Origin: Streptomyces longisporoflavus
Lineage (GTDB): Bacteria > Actinomycetota > Actinomycetes > Streptomycetales > Streptomycetaceae
Direction: 5' to 3'
Assembly: GCF_014649775.1 (NCBI RefSeq)
Contig: NZ_BMTR01000007.1
Coordinates: 1 to 64,000 of the forward strand
DNA: 64,000 nucleotides
This document shows positions 26,361-34,674 of this stretch, piece by piece. Below the pieces are notes generated by a model. It saw only the letters and a program-made list of their open reading frames with translations, did no database searches and was not told the DNA's origin. Position 1 is the stretch's first letter. The number at the start of each line of letters is the position of its first letter. Made by a program: the position numbers and the translations under genes.

Positions 26361-28448
26361 GTGACGCGCAGCGTGTACGTGACCGGGATCGACCGGGGCG
26401 ACGGCCGCCAGGTCATCGAGCTGGGAGTCATGGAGCTCCTGACCCGCCAGGTCGACCGCGTGGGGGTCTTCAGGCCGCTCGTCCATGACGGGCCGGATCG
26501 TCTCTTCGATCTTCTCCGCGCCCGCTACCGGCTCGCGCAGGACGCCTCGTCCGGCTACGGCATGGATTACCACGAGGCCTCCGCCATCCAGGCGGAACAG
26601 GGCACCGACGAGCTGGTCTCCCGGCTCGTCGACCGTTTTCACCGGGTGGCCAGGGACTACGAGGTCGTCCTCGTGCTCGGCACCGACTTCGCCGACACCC
26701 AGCTCCCGGACGAGCTGTCCCTCAACGCCCGGCTCGCGAACGAGTTCGGCGCCTCGGTAATAGCCGTCGTCGGCGGCAAGAACCAGACCGCCGAGTCCGT
26801 CCGCGCCGAGACGCGCAACGCCTACCGGGCGTACGAGAGCCTGGGCTGCGACGTCCTCGCGATGGTCACCAACCGGGTGGCGCCCGCCGACCGCGACGAG
26901 ATCGCCGACAGCCTCGCCGGGCTCCCCGTGCCCAGCTACGTCCTGCCGGACGAGCCCGCCCTCGCCGCCCCCACGGTCGCCCAGATCACCCACGCGCTCG
27001 GCGGCCGTGTCGTGCTCGGCGACGACGCGGGGCTCGCCCGTGACGCGCTCGACTTCGTCTTCGGCGGCGCGATGCTGCCGAACTTCCTGAACGCCCTGAC
27101 GCCGGGCTGCCTGGTGGTCACCCCCGGCGACCGCGCCGACCTCGTCGTGGGCTCCCTCGCCGCGCACAGCGCCGGTACGCCGCCCATCGCGGGCGTCCTG
27201 CTCACCCTCAACGAACAGCCCGGCGAGGAGATCCTGAAGCTCGCCGACCGGCTGGCGCCCGGCACCCCGGTCATCGCCGTCTCCGGCGGCTCCTTCCCCA
27301 CCGCGGGCGAACTCTTCGCCCTGGAGGGGAAGTTGAACGCCGCCACGCCCCGCAAGGCGGAGACGGCCCTCGGGCTCTTCGAGCGGTACGTGGACACGGC
27401 GGGCCTGCGCAGCCGCGTACAGGCCCCCAGCAGCGACCGCGTCACGCCGATGATGTTCGAGCACAAGCTCCTGGAGCAGGCCCGCTCCGACAAGCGCCGC
27501 GTCGTCCTGCCCGAGGGCACCGAGGAGCGCGTTCTGCGCGCCGCCGATGTGCTCCTGCGCCGCGGCGTCTGCGATCTGACGCTGCTCGGCCCCGTCGAGC
27601 AGATCCGCAAGAAGGCCGCGGACCTCGGCGTCGACCTCGCCGACTCGCAGCTCATCGACCCCAGGACCTCGCAGCTCCGTGACGCGTTCGCCACCGAGTA
27701 CGCCGAGCTGCGCGCCCACAAGGGCGTCACCGTGGAGCTCGCGTACGACGTCGTCTCCGACGTGAACTACTTCGGCACCCTGATGGTGCAGGGCGGTTTC
27801 GCCGACGGCATGGTGTCGGGCTCCGTGCACTCCACGGCCGCCACGATCCGACCCGCGTTCGAGATCATCAAGACCAAGCCCGACGCCTCGATCGTCAGCT
27901 CCGTCTTCTTCATGTGCCTGGCCGACAAGGTGCTCGTGTACGGCGACTGCGCCGTGAACCCGGACCCGAACGCCGAGCAGCTGGCCGACATCGCCGTGCA
28001 GGCGGCGGCCACCGCCGAGCAGTTCGGCGTGGAGCCGCGGATCGCGATGCTCTCGTACTCGACGGGTACGTCCGGGTCGGGCGCCGACGTCGACAAGGTC
28101 CGCGAGGCGACCGAGCTGGTGCGCAGGAGCCGCGGGGACCTGAAGATCGAGGGCCCGATCCAGTACGACGCCGCCGTGGAGCCCACGGTCGCGGCGACGA
28201 AGCTGCCGGACTCGGAGGTCGCGGGGCAGGCCAGCGTGCTGATCTTCCCGGACCTGAACACCGGCAACAACACGTACAAGGCCGTCCAGCGCTCGGCCGG
28301 CGCGATCGCCGTCGGCCCGGTCCTCCAGGGTCTGCGCAAGCCGGTCAACGACCTGTCGCGCGGCGCTCTCGTGCAGGACATCGTGAACACCGTCGTGATC
28401 ACCGCGATCCAGGCCCAGGGGCCGACCGCCGCCGCCCCCTCCGTATGA
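26361..28448 (+). CDS. pta: Phosphate acetyltransferase (long form)
   Basis: 695 aa. The N-terminal P-loop-like domain opens SVYVTGIDRGDGRQVIELGV (the usual Walker lysine/serine pattern is degenerate), a DRTGG regulatory domain lies in the middle, and the C-terminal catalytic domain begins near 370 (FEHKLLEQARSDKRRVVLPEG, SGSVHSTAATIRPAF, SYSTGTSGSGADVDKV). Interconverts acetyl-CoA and acetyl phosphate. GTG start with GGGGAG upstream. Stop overlaps ackA as ATGA. Confidence 0.96.
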   Translation: MTRSVYVTGIDRGDGRQVIELGVMELLTRQVDRVGVFRPLVHDGPDRLFDLLRARYRLAQDASSGYGMDYHEASAIQAEQGTDELVSRLVDRFHRVARDYEVVLVLGTDFADTQLPDELSLNARLANEFGASVIAVVGGKNQTAESVRAETRNAYRAYESLGCDVLAMVTNRVAPADRDEIADSLAGLPVPSYVLPDEPALAAPTVAQITHALGGRVVLGDDAGLARDALDFVFGGAMLPNFLNALTPGCLVVTPGDRADLVVGSLAAHSAGTPPIAGVLLTLNEQPGEEILKLADRLAPGTPVIAVSGGSFPTAGELFALEGKLNAATPRKAETALGLFERYVDTAGLRSRVQAPSSDRVTPMMFEHKLLEQARSDKRRVVLPEGTEERVLRAADVLLRRGVCDLTLLGPVEQIRKKAADLGVDLADSQLIDPRTSQLRDAFATEYAELRAHKGVTVELAYDVVSDVNYFGTLMVQGGFADGMVSGSVHSTAATIRPAFEIIKTKPDASIVSSVFFMCLADKVLVYGDCAVNPDPNAEQLADIAVQAAATAEQFGVEPRIAMLSYSTGTSGSGADVDKVREATELVRRSRGDLKIEGPIQYDAAVEPTVAATKLPDSEVAGQASVLIFPDLNTGNNTYKAVQRSAGAIAVGPVLQGLRKPVNDLSRGALVQDIVNTVVITAIQAQGPTAAAPSV

Positions 28449-29683
28449 CGTCTACAGAAAGCATTTCTCCTGTGAGCGCCACCCGCGTCCTCGTCCTCAA
28501 CTCCGGCTCCTCGTCGGTGAAGTACCAGCTGCTCGACATGCGCGACAGCTCCCGTCTCGCGGTCGGCCTGGTCGAGCGCATCGGCGAGGCGACCTCACGG
28601 CTCAAGCACACCCCGCTGTCGGGAGGCGGCGAGGAGCGTGAGCGCGAGGAGCCCATCGCCGACCACGAGGCCGCCCTGAAGGCGGTCTCCGCCGAGCTGT
28701 CCGCCGACGGGCTCGGCCTGGACTCCCCCGACCTCGCCGCGATCGGGCACCGTGTGGTGCACGGCGGCCTGAAGTTCACCGAGCCCACCGTCATCACGGA
28801 CGAGGTGCTCACGGAGATCGAGCGCCTCGTGCCGGTGGCGCCGCTGCACAACCCGGCCAACATCACCGGCATCCGTACGGCACAGGCCCTGCGCCCCGAT
28901 CTCCCCCAGGTCGCCGTCTTCGACACGGCGTTCCACACCACGATGCCGGAGTCCGCGGCGCGCTACGCGATCGACGTGGCCACCGCCGACCAGCACCGCG
29001 TGCGGCGCTACGGCTTCCACGGCACGTCCCACGCGTACGTGTCCCGCAAGACCGCGTGGCTCCTCGGCAAGGCGCCGGAGGACGTGAACGTCATCGTGCT
29101 GCACCTGGGCAACGGCGCTTCCGCCAGTGCCGTGCGGGGCGGGCGATGCGTGGACACATCGATGGGGCTGACGCCGCTTGAGGGGCTCGTGATGGGTACC
29201 CGTTCCGGTGACGTGGACCCGGCGGTCGTCTTCCACCTGGCCCGCGTCGGCGGGATGTCGATCGACGAGGTCGACGCCCTGCTCAACAAGAAGAGCGGTC
29301 TGGTGGGACTCTGCGGCGAGAACGACATGCGGGAGATCCGGCGCCGGATCGACGACGGCGACCAGGCCGCTTCGCTCGCCTTCGACATCTACATCCACCG
29401 GCTGAAGAAGTACATCGGCGCCTATTACGCGGTGCTCGGCCGGGTGGACGCCGTCGCTTTCACGGCGGGGGTCGGTGAGAACGCGGCGCCGGTACGGGAG
29501 GCTGCCGTCGCGGGCCTGGAGGAGCTGGGGCTCGCGGTCGACGGAGAACTCAACGCCGTACGTTCCGACGAGGCCCGGCTGATCTCACCGGAATACGCAC
29601 GGGTCGCGGTCGCCGTCGTACCCACCGACGAGGAGCTGGAGATCGCGCAGCAGACGTACTCGCTGGTCGGGAACCCGTCATAA
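28445..29683 (+). CDS. ackA: Acetate kinase
   Basis: 412 aa with signature motifs VLNSGSSSVKYQLL, GHRVVHGG, FDTAFHTTMP, RYGFHGTSHAYV and GTRSGDVDP. Converts acetyl phosphate and ADP to acetate and ATP, or the reverse. ATG at 28445 overlaps the pta stop; a GTG at 28472 is an alternative start. Pta-AckA handles acetate overflow and re-assimilation. Confidence 0.96.
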   Translation: MTSTESISPVSATRVLVLNSGSSSVKYQLLDMRDSSRLAVGLVERIGEATSRLKHTPLSGGGEEREREEPIADHEAALKAVSAELSADGLGLDSPDLAAIGHRVVHGGLKFTEPTVITDEVLTEIERLVPVAPLHNPANITGIRTAQALRPDLPQVAVFDTAFHTTMPESAARYAIDVATADQHRVRRYGFHGTSHAYVSRKTAWLLGKAPEDVNVIVLHLGNGASASAVRGGRCVDTSMGLTPLEGLVMGTRSGDVDPAVVFHLARVGGMSIDEVDALLNKKSGLVGLCGENDMREIRRRIDDGDQAASLAFDIYIHRLKKYIGAYYAVLGRVDAVAFTAGVGENAAPVREAAVAGLEELGLAVDGELNAVRSDEARLISPEYARVAVAVVPTDEELEIAQQTYSLVGNPS

Positions 29684-29751
29684 CCGCAATTCACGGGAAT
29701 TAAGCACCGCAACGCCTGAGCGCAGTTCCGCCCATTTGTAGATTCCACCAG

Positions 29752-29786
29752 ACGGAATATTCCGTAGCGAAACAAACCGATAGGAT
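29752..29786 (+). promoter_or_regulatory. pyk promoter with perfect palindrome; leaderless arrangement
   Basis: Perfect 14-bp palindrome ACGGAATATTCCGT (29752-29765) ends 15 bases before a consensus -10 box TAGGAT (29781-29786). The pyk ATG begins 7 bases after that box, where transcription would start, and there is no Shine-Dalgarno, so the message is probably leaderless. The palindrome covers the -35 position and would act as a repressor or activator site. Confidence 0.65.
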
Positions 29787-29793
29787 CGCCCCT

Positions 29794-31212
29794 ATGCGCC
29801 GTTCCAAAATCGTCTGCACGCTGGGCCCCGCCGTCGACTCCGAAGAGCAGCTCGTCTCGCTGATCGAGGCCGGCATGAATGTGGCCCGCTTCAACTTCAG
29901 CCACGGCACGCACGCCGAGCACCAGGGGCGGTACGACCGCGTCCGTGCCGCTGCCGACAAGACCGGCCGTGCCGTCGGCGTCCTCGCCGACCTGCAGGGT
30001 CCGAAGATCCGCCTGGAGACCTTCGCCGAGGGTCCCGTCGAGCTGGTGCGCGGTGACGAGTTCACCATCACCACCGAGGACGTCCCCGGCGACAAGTCCA
30101 TCTGCGGCACCACGTACAAGGGTCTGCCCGGTGACGTCTCCAAGGGCGACCAGATCCTGATCAACGACGGCAACGTCGAGCTGCGCGTCGTCGAGGTGAG
30201 CGGGCCGCAGGTGAAGACGATCGTCGTCGAGGGCGGTGTCATCTCCGACCACAAGGGCATCAACCTGCCCGGCGCGGCCGTGAACGTGCCCGCGCTCTCC
30301 GAGAAGGACATCGAGGACCTGCGCTTCGCGCTGAAGATGGGCTGCGACATGGTCGCCCTGTCCTTCGTGCGCGACGCCGCCGACGTGAAGGACGTCCACA
30401 AGGTGATGGACGAGGAGGGCCGCCGGGTCCCCGTCATCGCCAAGGTGGAGAAGCCGCAGGCCGTCGCCAACATGGAGGGCGTCGTCGCGGCCTTCGACGC
30501 CGTCATGGTCGCCCGTGGTGACCTGGCCGTCGAGTACCCGCTCGAAAAGGTCCCGATGGTGCAGAAGCGCCTCGTGGAGATGTGCCGCCGCAACGCCAAG
30601 CCGGTGATCGTCGCGACCCAGATGATGGAGTCGATGATCACCAACTCGCGCCCCACGCGCGCCGAGGCGTCCGACGTCGCCAACGCGATCCTGGACGGCG
30701 CGGACGCGGTCATGCTGTCCGCCGAGTCGTCCGTGGGCGCGTACCCGATCGAGACCGTCAAGACGATGTCGAAGATCGTCCAGGCGGCCGAGGGCGAGCT
30801 GCTCTCCAAGGGTCTCCAGCCGCTCGTGCCCGGCAAGAAGCCGCGTACGCAGGGTGGTTCCGTGGCCCGTGCCGCGTGCGAGATCGCGGACTTCCTGGGC
30901 GGCGAGGCGCTGATCGCCTTCACGCAGTCCGGTGACACGGCCCGCCGACTGTCCCGCTACCGCGCGGCCCAGCCGATCCTGGCCTTCACCACCGACCAGG
31001 CGACCCGCAACCAGCTCACCCTGAGCTGGGGCGTGGACTCGTACGTCGTGCCGCACGTCGACAACACCGACGCGATGGTCGACCTCGTCGACGCCGAACT
31101 GGTCAAGCTGAACCGCTTCAACGACGGCGACACCGTGATCATCACGGCGGGGTCGCCCCCCGGCGTCCCCGGCACCACGAACATGGTGCGGGTGCACCAC
31201 CTGGGCAGCTGA
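29794..31212 (+). CDS. pyk: Pyruvate kinase
   Basis: 472 aa. MRRSKIVCTLGPAVDS, ADLQGPKIRLE, catalytic IAKVEKPQAV, MVARGDLAVEYP and TRAEASDVANAILDGADAVMLS are all present. Converts phosphoenolpyruvate and ADP to pyruvate and ATP, completing the pfkA-pta-ackA-pyk carbon block. Followed by a strong hairpin terminator. Confidence 0.97.
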   Translation: MRRSKIVCTLGPAVDSEEQLVSLIEAGMNVARFNFSHGTHAEHQGRYDRVRAAADKTGRAVGVLADLQGPKIRLETFAEGPVELVRGDEFTITTEDVPGDKSICGTTYKGLPGDVSKGDQILINDGNVELRVVEVSGPQVKTIVVEGGVISDHKGINLPGAAVNVPALSEKDIEDLRFALKMGCDMVALSFVRDAADVKDVHKVMDEEGRRVPVIAKVEKPQAVANMEGVVAAFDAVMVARGDLAVEYPLEKVPMVQKRLVEMCRRNAKPVIVATQMMESMITNSRPTRAEASDVANAILDGADAVMLSAESSVGAYPIETVKTMSKIVQAAEGELLSKGLQPLVPGKKPRTQGGSVARAACEIADFLGGEALIAFTQSGDTARRLSRYRAAQPILAFTTDQATRNQLTLSWGVDSYVVPHVDNTDAMVDLVDAELVKLNRFNDGDTVIITAGSPPGVPGTTNMVRVHHLGS

Positions 31213-31230
31213 CATGCCCTGATACGACAC

Positions 31231-31263
31231 TGAGGGCGCCCCCTGTGGCAGGGGGCGCCCTCA
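31231..31263. terminator. Terminator after pyk
   Basis: Perfect 15-bp stem TGAGGGCGCCCCCTG with a TGG loop, 18 bases after the pyk stop. Also positioned to stop the convergent operon coming from the right. Confidence 0.88.
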
Positions 31264-31285
31264 GCGCTTTGCGGCTCCCGGTGAA

Positions 31286-31336
31286 GATCGGCGGTGAGAT
31301 CAGCGGTGCAGATCAGCGGTGCAGATCAGTCGGTGA
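31286..31336. repeat. Four 12-13 bp tandem repeats over a gene 3' end
   Basis: Units GATCGGCGGTGA (31286), GATCAGCGGTGCA (31298 and 31311) and GATCAGTCGGTGA (31324). The last unit contains the stop codon of the minus-strand secreted-protein gene, and the copies run outward from it. Confidence 0.85.
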
Positions 31337-32699
31337 TCGTCTGGCGCAGACCGGGGATGTGCAGGTTGCCGCCGAACTGGCCCGCCTGCTTGACCTTCAC
31401 GTCCGTGAAGTAGATCAGCGGGATGTTCAGGGGCGGCGGGTGCTCCGGGTCGAACGTGATCGGGATCAGCCCGAAGAGCTTGCCCGAGATGCTCTCGGTA
31501 TACATCGTCGTCTTGCCGTCACGGATGGTGGACGTGGAGCCCTTCTCGGCCTGCACGTGGTACTTCTTGCCGGCCGGGCCGTCGACGATCTGATGCAGGT
31601 CGCCGATGTCGGTGCTGTCGACGACGTACTTCAGGGACTGCTTGGTCTCGCCGTTGGGCATCGTCAGGTTCACGACGCCCTGGTAGTCCGCGCCCTTGAG
31701 GGTCAGGGAGCTGGCTTCCAGGTGCCACGGCTGGTTCGGGATCGGCGCGGGCGTCTGCTCGGCCTTTCCGTCGACCTTCTTCTCGACCACGCACGGGAAC
31801 GGCTTCTTGCCGTTCTCGTCCGGCGCCATCGGGTCCTCGGCCTCTTCCTTGGCCTTCTCCGCAGCCTCGTCGGCCGCCTTCTCGGCGTCCTCCTTGGCCT
31901 TGTCGACCTCGTCCTCGGCCTTGTCGGCACCGTCCTCGACGCCGTCCTTGACCCCGTCGACGGTGTCCTCGACGGGCTTGGTGACGTCGTCGACGGTGTC
32001 CTTGACCGGGTCCTTGCCGGACTCCTCGGACCCTGAGGTCCCGGAGGACTCCGAGGATTCACCCTCCTCCGAGGCGGAGGGGGTCGGCGTCGGGCTCGCG
32101 GACTCCTTCTCGTCGGGCGTGAAGATGTCCTTGAGCGCGTCTCCGACACCCAGCGGGTCGAGCGGGTTCTTGGTCTCGGAGGGCTCCGGAGCGGGCTCCT
32201 CGGCCTTGTCCTCGGATTCCGACGGGGTCGGCTCGGCTGTGTCGGAGCTGTCAGAGCCGTCGGGGCTGCCAGAGCCGTCAGGGTCCGAGCCCGCCTTGTC
32301 ACCGGCGGAGGGCGAGGGCGTCGGCTCGGCGGTGGCCTTGCCGGAGTCGTCCTTGCCGCTCTTGTCGGCCTTCTCCTGCTCGGCTTTCTCCTGCTCGGCC
32401 TTCTCCTTCTCCGCCTTCTCCTCGGCAGCCTTCTCGGCGTCCTTGGAGGCGTCGTCCGGCGCCGTGACGCACGGGCCGTCCTGGAAGGGGTTCTTCGGCA
32501 GCGGCTTGGCCTGCGCGAGCTGGGGGGTGAGGCCCATGCCCATGAGGACTGCGGTCGGCATGGCCGCGATGGCTATCGCCTTGCCCGCCGGTACGTGCAG
32601 GCGGGTCAGGAGCGGCTTTCTGGGTGCCGCGTGGCGCGGCCCGGATCTCGCGCGGGGCGGCCCCGCGGAGTCCTCATGGTGCACCTCGTCAGCCGGCAC
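31326..32699 (-). CDS. Secreted low-complexity protein with conserved C-terminal domain
   Basis: 457 aa. Hydrophobic signal near 40-65 (KAIAIAAMPTAVLMGMGL...AQA). Residues 75-300 are Glu/Lys/Ser/Pro-rich with heptad-like runs of AEEKAEKEKAEQEKAEQEK and DKAEDEVDKAKEDAEKAADE. The last 150 residues form a compact domain (PNQPWHLEASSLTLKGADYQ ... IPLIYFTDVKVKQAGQFGG). GTG start overlaps the stop of the DUF6114 gene by 11 bases. Third gene of the DUF6230-DUF6114 operon. Function unknown; an extended cell-wall spacer with a lipid-related C-terminal module is possible. Confidence 0.78.
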   Translation of the reverse strand: MPADEVHHEDSAGPPRARSGPRHAAPRKPLLTRLHVPAGKAIAIAAMPTAVLMGMGLTPQLAQAKPLPKNPFQDGPCVTAPDDASKDAEKAAEEKAEKEKAEQEKAEQEKADKSGKDDSGKATAEPTPSPSAGDKAGSDPDGSGSPDGSDSSDTAEPTPSESEDKAEEPAPEPSETKNPLDPLGVGDALKDIFTPDEKESASPTPTPSASEEGESSESSGTSGSEESGKDPVKDTVDDVTKPVEDTVDGVKDGVEDGADKAEDEVDKAKEDAEKAADEAAEKAKEEAEDPMAPDENGKKPFPCVVEKKVDGKAEQTPAPIPNQPWHLEASSLTLKGADYQGVVNLTMPNGETKQSLKYVVDSTDIGDLHQIVDGPAGKKYHVQAEKGSTSTIRDGKTTMYTESISGKLFGLIPITFDPEHPPPLNIPLIYFTDVKVKQAGQFGGNLHIPGLRQTITD

Positions 32700-33243
32700 G
32701 GTGCCTCCCGTTCGTCCCGTTGTCCGGGCTCGTTCCTGACAGATCGTCCGTAGTGCCGCTCACCCCGTTCGCGGCCCCCGCGGCCGCGGGCTCCGGCGCC
32801 CCGATGTCGGAGCTGTCGGTCCGCTCCTTCGCGGACTTCTTCGCCGGCTTGGCCGCCGCCCAGGAGATGCCGAGGGCACCACCGGTCAGGGCGAGCAGGA
32901 AGCCGATGACGAAGCCACCGAAGTTGGAGACCACCAGAGATACGAGGGCGAGCAGGATCGCCGCGACGCCCGCGAAGATCCTGGAGTGCGGCTGGAACCA
33001 CATGGTCAGGCCGAGCACGACAAGCAGGACGCCGATGATCAGCGAACCGGCACCGGCGGTCGTCGCCATCCGGATCGTCATCGTGCCGAGCGTGAGGTTC
33101 GCGTACGGGAAGTACATGATCGGGATGCCGCCGAGCAATGTCAGCAGACCACCCCAGAACGGGCGCTGACCGCGCCACCCTCGGAACGATCGGCGCATCC
33201 GGCCGAGCTTGTCGCCCAGTCCCACTTGCGCTTCGGCGCTCAT
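32689..33243 (-). CDS. DUF6114-type integral membrane protein
   Basis: 184 aa with four predicted membrane segments between residues 28 and 125 (FWGGLLTLLGGIPIMYFPYA, GSLIIGVLLVVLGLTMWF, AGVAAILLALVSLVV, FGGFVIGFLLALTGGALGI) and a charged C-terminal tail. I chose ATG 33243 with GAGGAG nine bases upstream; a TTG at 33357 would extend it. Middle gene of a three-gene minus-strand operon. Confidence 0.8.
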   Translation of the reverse strand: MSAEAQVGLGDKLGRMRRSFRGWRGQRPFWGGLLTLLGGIPIMYFPYANLTLGTMTIRMATTAGAGSLIIGVLLVVLGLTMWFQPHSRIFAGVAAILLALVSLVVSNFGGFVIGFLLALTGGALGISWAAAKPAKKSAKERTDSSDIGAPEPAAAGAANGVSGTTDDLSGTSPDNGTNGRHRAG

Positions 33244-33386
33244 GTCGTACAGCTCCTCGGGGAATGGCGTTGGTTCTGTGTGTCCTGCGGATTCGGGCAC
33301 GGGGACGGTGTGAGTTTCGAGATCCGTCGCGCCCCCGCGCCCGGCCGTGTTTCGCAAGAAGTGCCGCTGCTAAGGCATCAGTTGCC

Positions 33387-34004
33387 TCAGTAGCACTCGT
33401 GCTTGCCCTTCTTGACCGACATGCCCAGGCCAGAGAGCTTGAAGGTGCCGGCGGTGGTCGCCCACGCACGCTGCTTGACGTCGGTGAAACGCACCTTGTC
33501 AGCCTGCTGCGCGAACGAGTCCGGGGCGTACTTGTCGCCCTTCGACGGACCAGGGCCCTTGGTGGTGCGGTCGACCGAGACGCCGATGTCCACGTTGGTG
33601 AACGTCGCGTCGGCCTGCAGATCATCGGCGTCGATGTAAAGCTTCTTCGCCTCGACCCGCGGGCCACCCTTGGCGCCGGCCTTCAGGGTCATCGACACAT
33701 CGCCGAAGACGGGGACCGGAACGACGACGGACTGACACAGGTTGGTGATCTTGGCCGATTCGAGGCCGACGACGGCGACCGGGTGGTTACCCGACTTGCC
33801 GCTGTCAAGCGCCCCGTACTGGACGAAACCCGTACCGTCGAGCTGGTCGGCAGTCACCTTGAACTGCTGACCGGACACACTGAACGATGCCGCGAGTGCA
33901 CCCTGCGAGAGGGCCACGCCTATCGCGGCAGTCGCCGCGACGCTCGGCACCATGACTACGGCGAACCGCTTCCATCTGGTTCCGCCACGAGCCACGGACT
34001 CCAT
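33387..34004 (-). CDS. DUF6230 family secreted protein
   Basis: 205 aa. N-terminal hydrophobic segment (FAVVMVPSVAATAAIGVALSQGALA) as signal or anchor, then a beta-rich domain: FSVSGQQFKVTADQLDGTGFVQYG, LESAKITNLCQSVV, KKLYIDADDLQADATFTNVDIG, GLGMSVKKGKHECY. Only two cysteines, possibly one disulfide. From memory the S. coelicolor relative is annotated as a cholesterol esterase, but no hydrolase motif is visible here. ATG 34004 with AAGGAGG upstream. Confidence 0.82.
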   Translation of the reverse strand: MESVARGGTRWKRFAVVMVPSVAATAAIGVALSQGALAASFSVSGQQFKVTADQLDGTGFVQYGALDSGKSGNHPVAVVGLESAKITNLCQSVVVPVPVFGDVSMTLKAGAKGGPRVEAKKLYIDADDLQADATFTNVDIGVSVDRTTKGPGPSKGDKYAPDSFAQQADKVRFTDVKQRAWATTAGTFKLSGLGMSVKKGKHECY

Positions 34005-34370
34005 GACTTTCCTCCTTCTCGGACGTACATCTCCGGCCCTGACTGCCCCGTTAGGGCGGCTCAGCCGGGCAGGGATGGGAGAAGCGCTACGTCCTCGGGA
34101 AGGAGAGCGCCCGCATGGGAGGCGCTCATCGCGCCACTCACCGGCGATCACCCCCGAGCGACAACCACTGGTCGCACGCGACACGCACAACCTGCCGGAC
34201 AGGCCCTGCCGGACGGCAGAGACCCCCCTGTCCTAGACCGGCGACGGGGTGTCTCCGGTCTGCTCGGTGGGGACCCAGAAACCCCGCGCCCGGCTGGCTT
34301 CCGGGCTGCGGGTTTATTGGACCGAGCGTCGCCGATCGTGGTGCATTCTCGTCCCCCGCACAAGGGGGTT

Positions 34371-34388
34371 CGTTACTCGCTAGTAACG
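34371..34388. promoter_or_regulatory. Palindrome upstream of the DUF6230 operon
   Basis: CGTTACT-CGCT-AGTAACG, perfect 7-bp arms, 367 bases before the DUF6230 start in a 670-base gene-free stretch (34005-34674). TetR/GntR-like in appearance. Apart from this site and the terminator at 34515, nothing gene-like was seen in the stretch, which may contain a long 5' leader. Confidence 0.5.
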
Positions 34389-34514
34389 GCGCGATAACCG
34401 AAGCACGACCGCCCGGTATCGGTCGGGCACGGACGGTGCATCCATGGCCAAGAACAGACCGGGATGTTGAAGGACACACCAGGACAGAAACCTGACCTGG
34501 ACTTACTCCAAGTA

Positions 34515-34558
34515 ACAGTGGCCGCGTTTACCAAGTTTTGGTAAAGCGCGGCCACTGT
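34515..34558 (-). terminator. Terminator after the thioredoxin-TPR gene
   Basis: ACAGTGGCCGCG(C)TTTACC stem with one bulged base and a 7-base loop. It lies 117 bases downstream of the minus-strand gene ending at 34675. Confidence 0.75.
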
Positions 34559-34674
34559 GACACCTGAACGGCGAATTTTCACTCGGGCATCACAAGCCCC
34601 AGCGTTTAGGGACTGGTCAGCGAACGGCCCGCGAAGGGGCGAACAGCCTGATCAGTCGAGCCGACCGGGGTCGC

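Noticed and set aside
33387..34004. Cholesterol esterase activity for the DUF6230 protein
   Set aside because: No GxSxG, GDSL or other hydrolase motif is visible; the label comes only from old annotations I remember.
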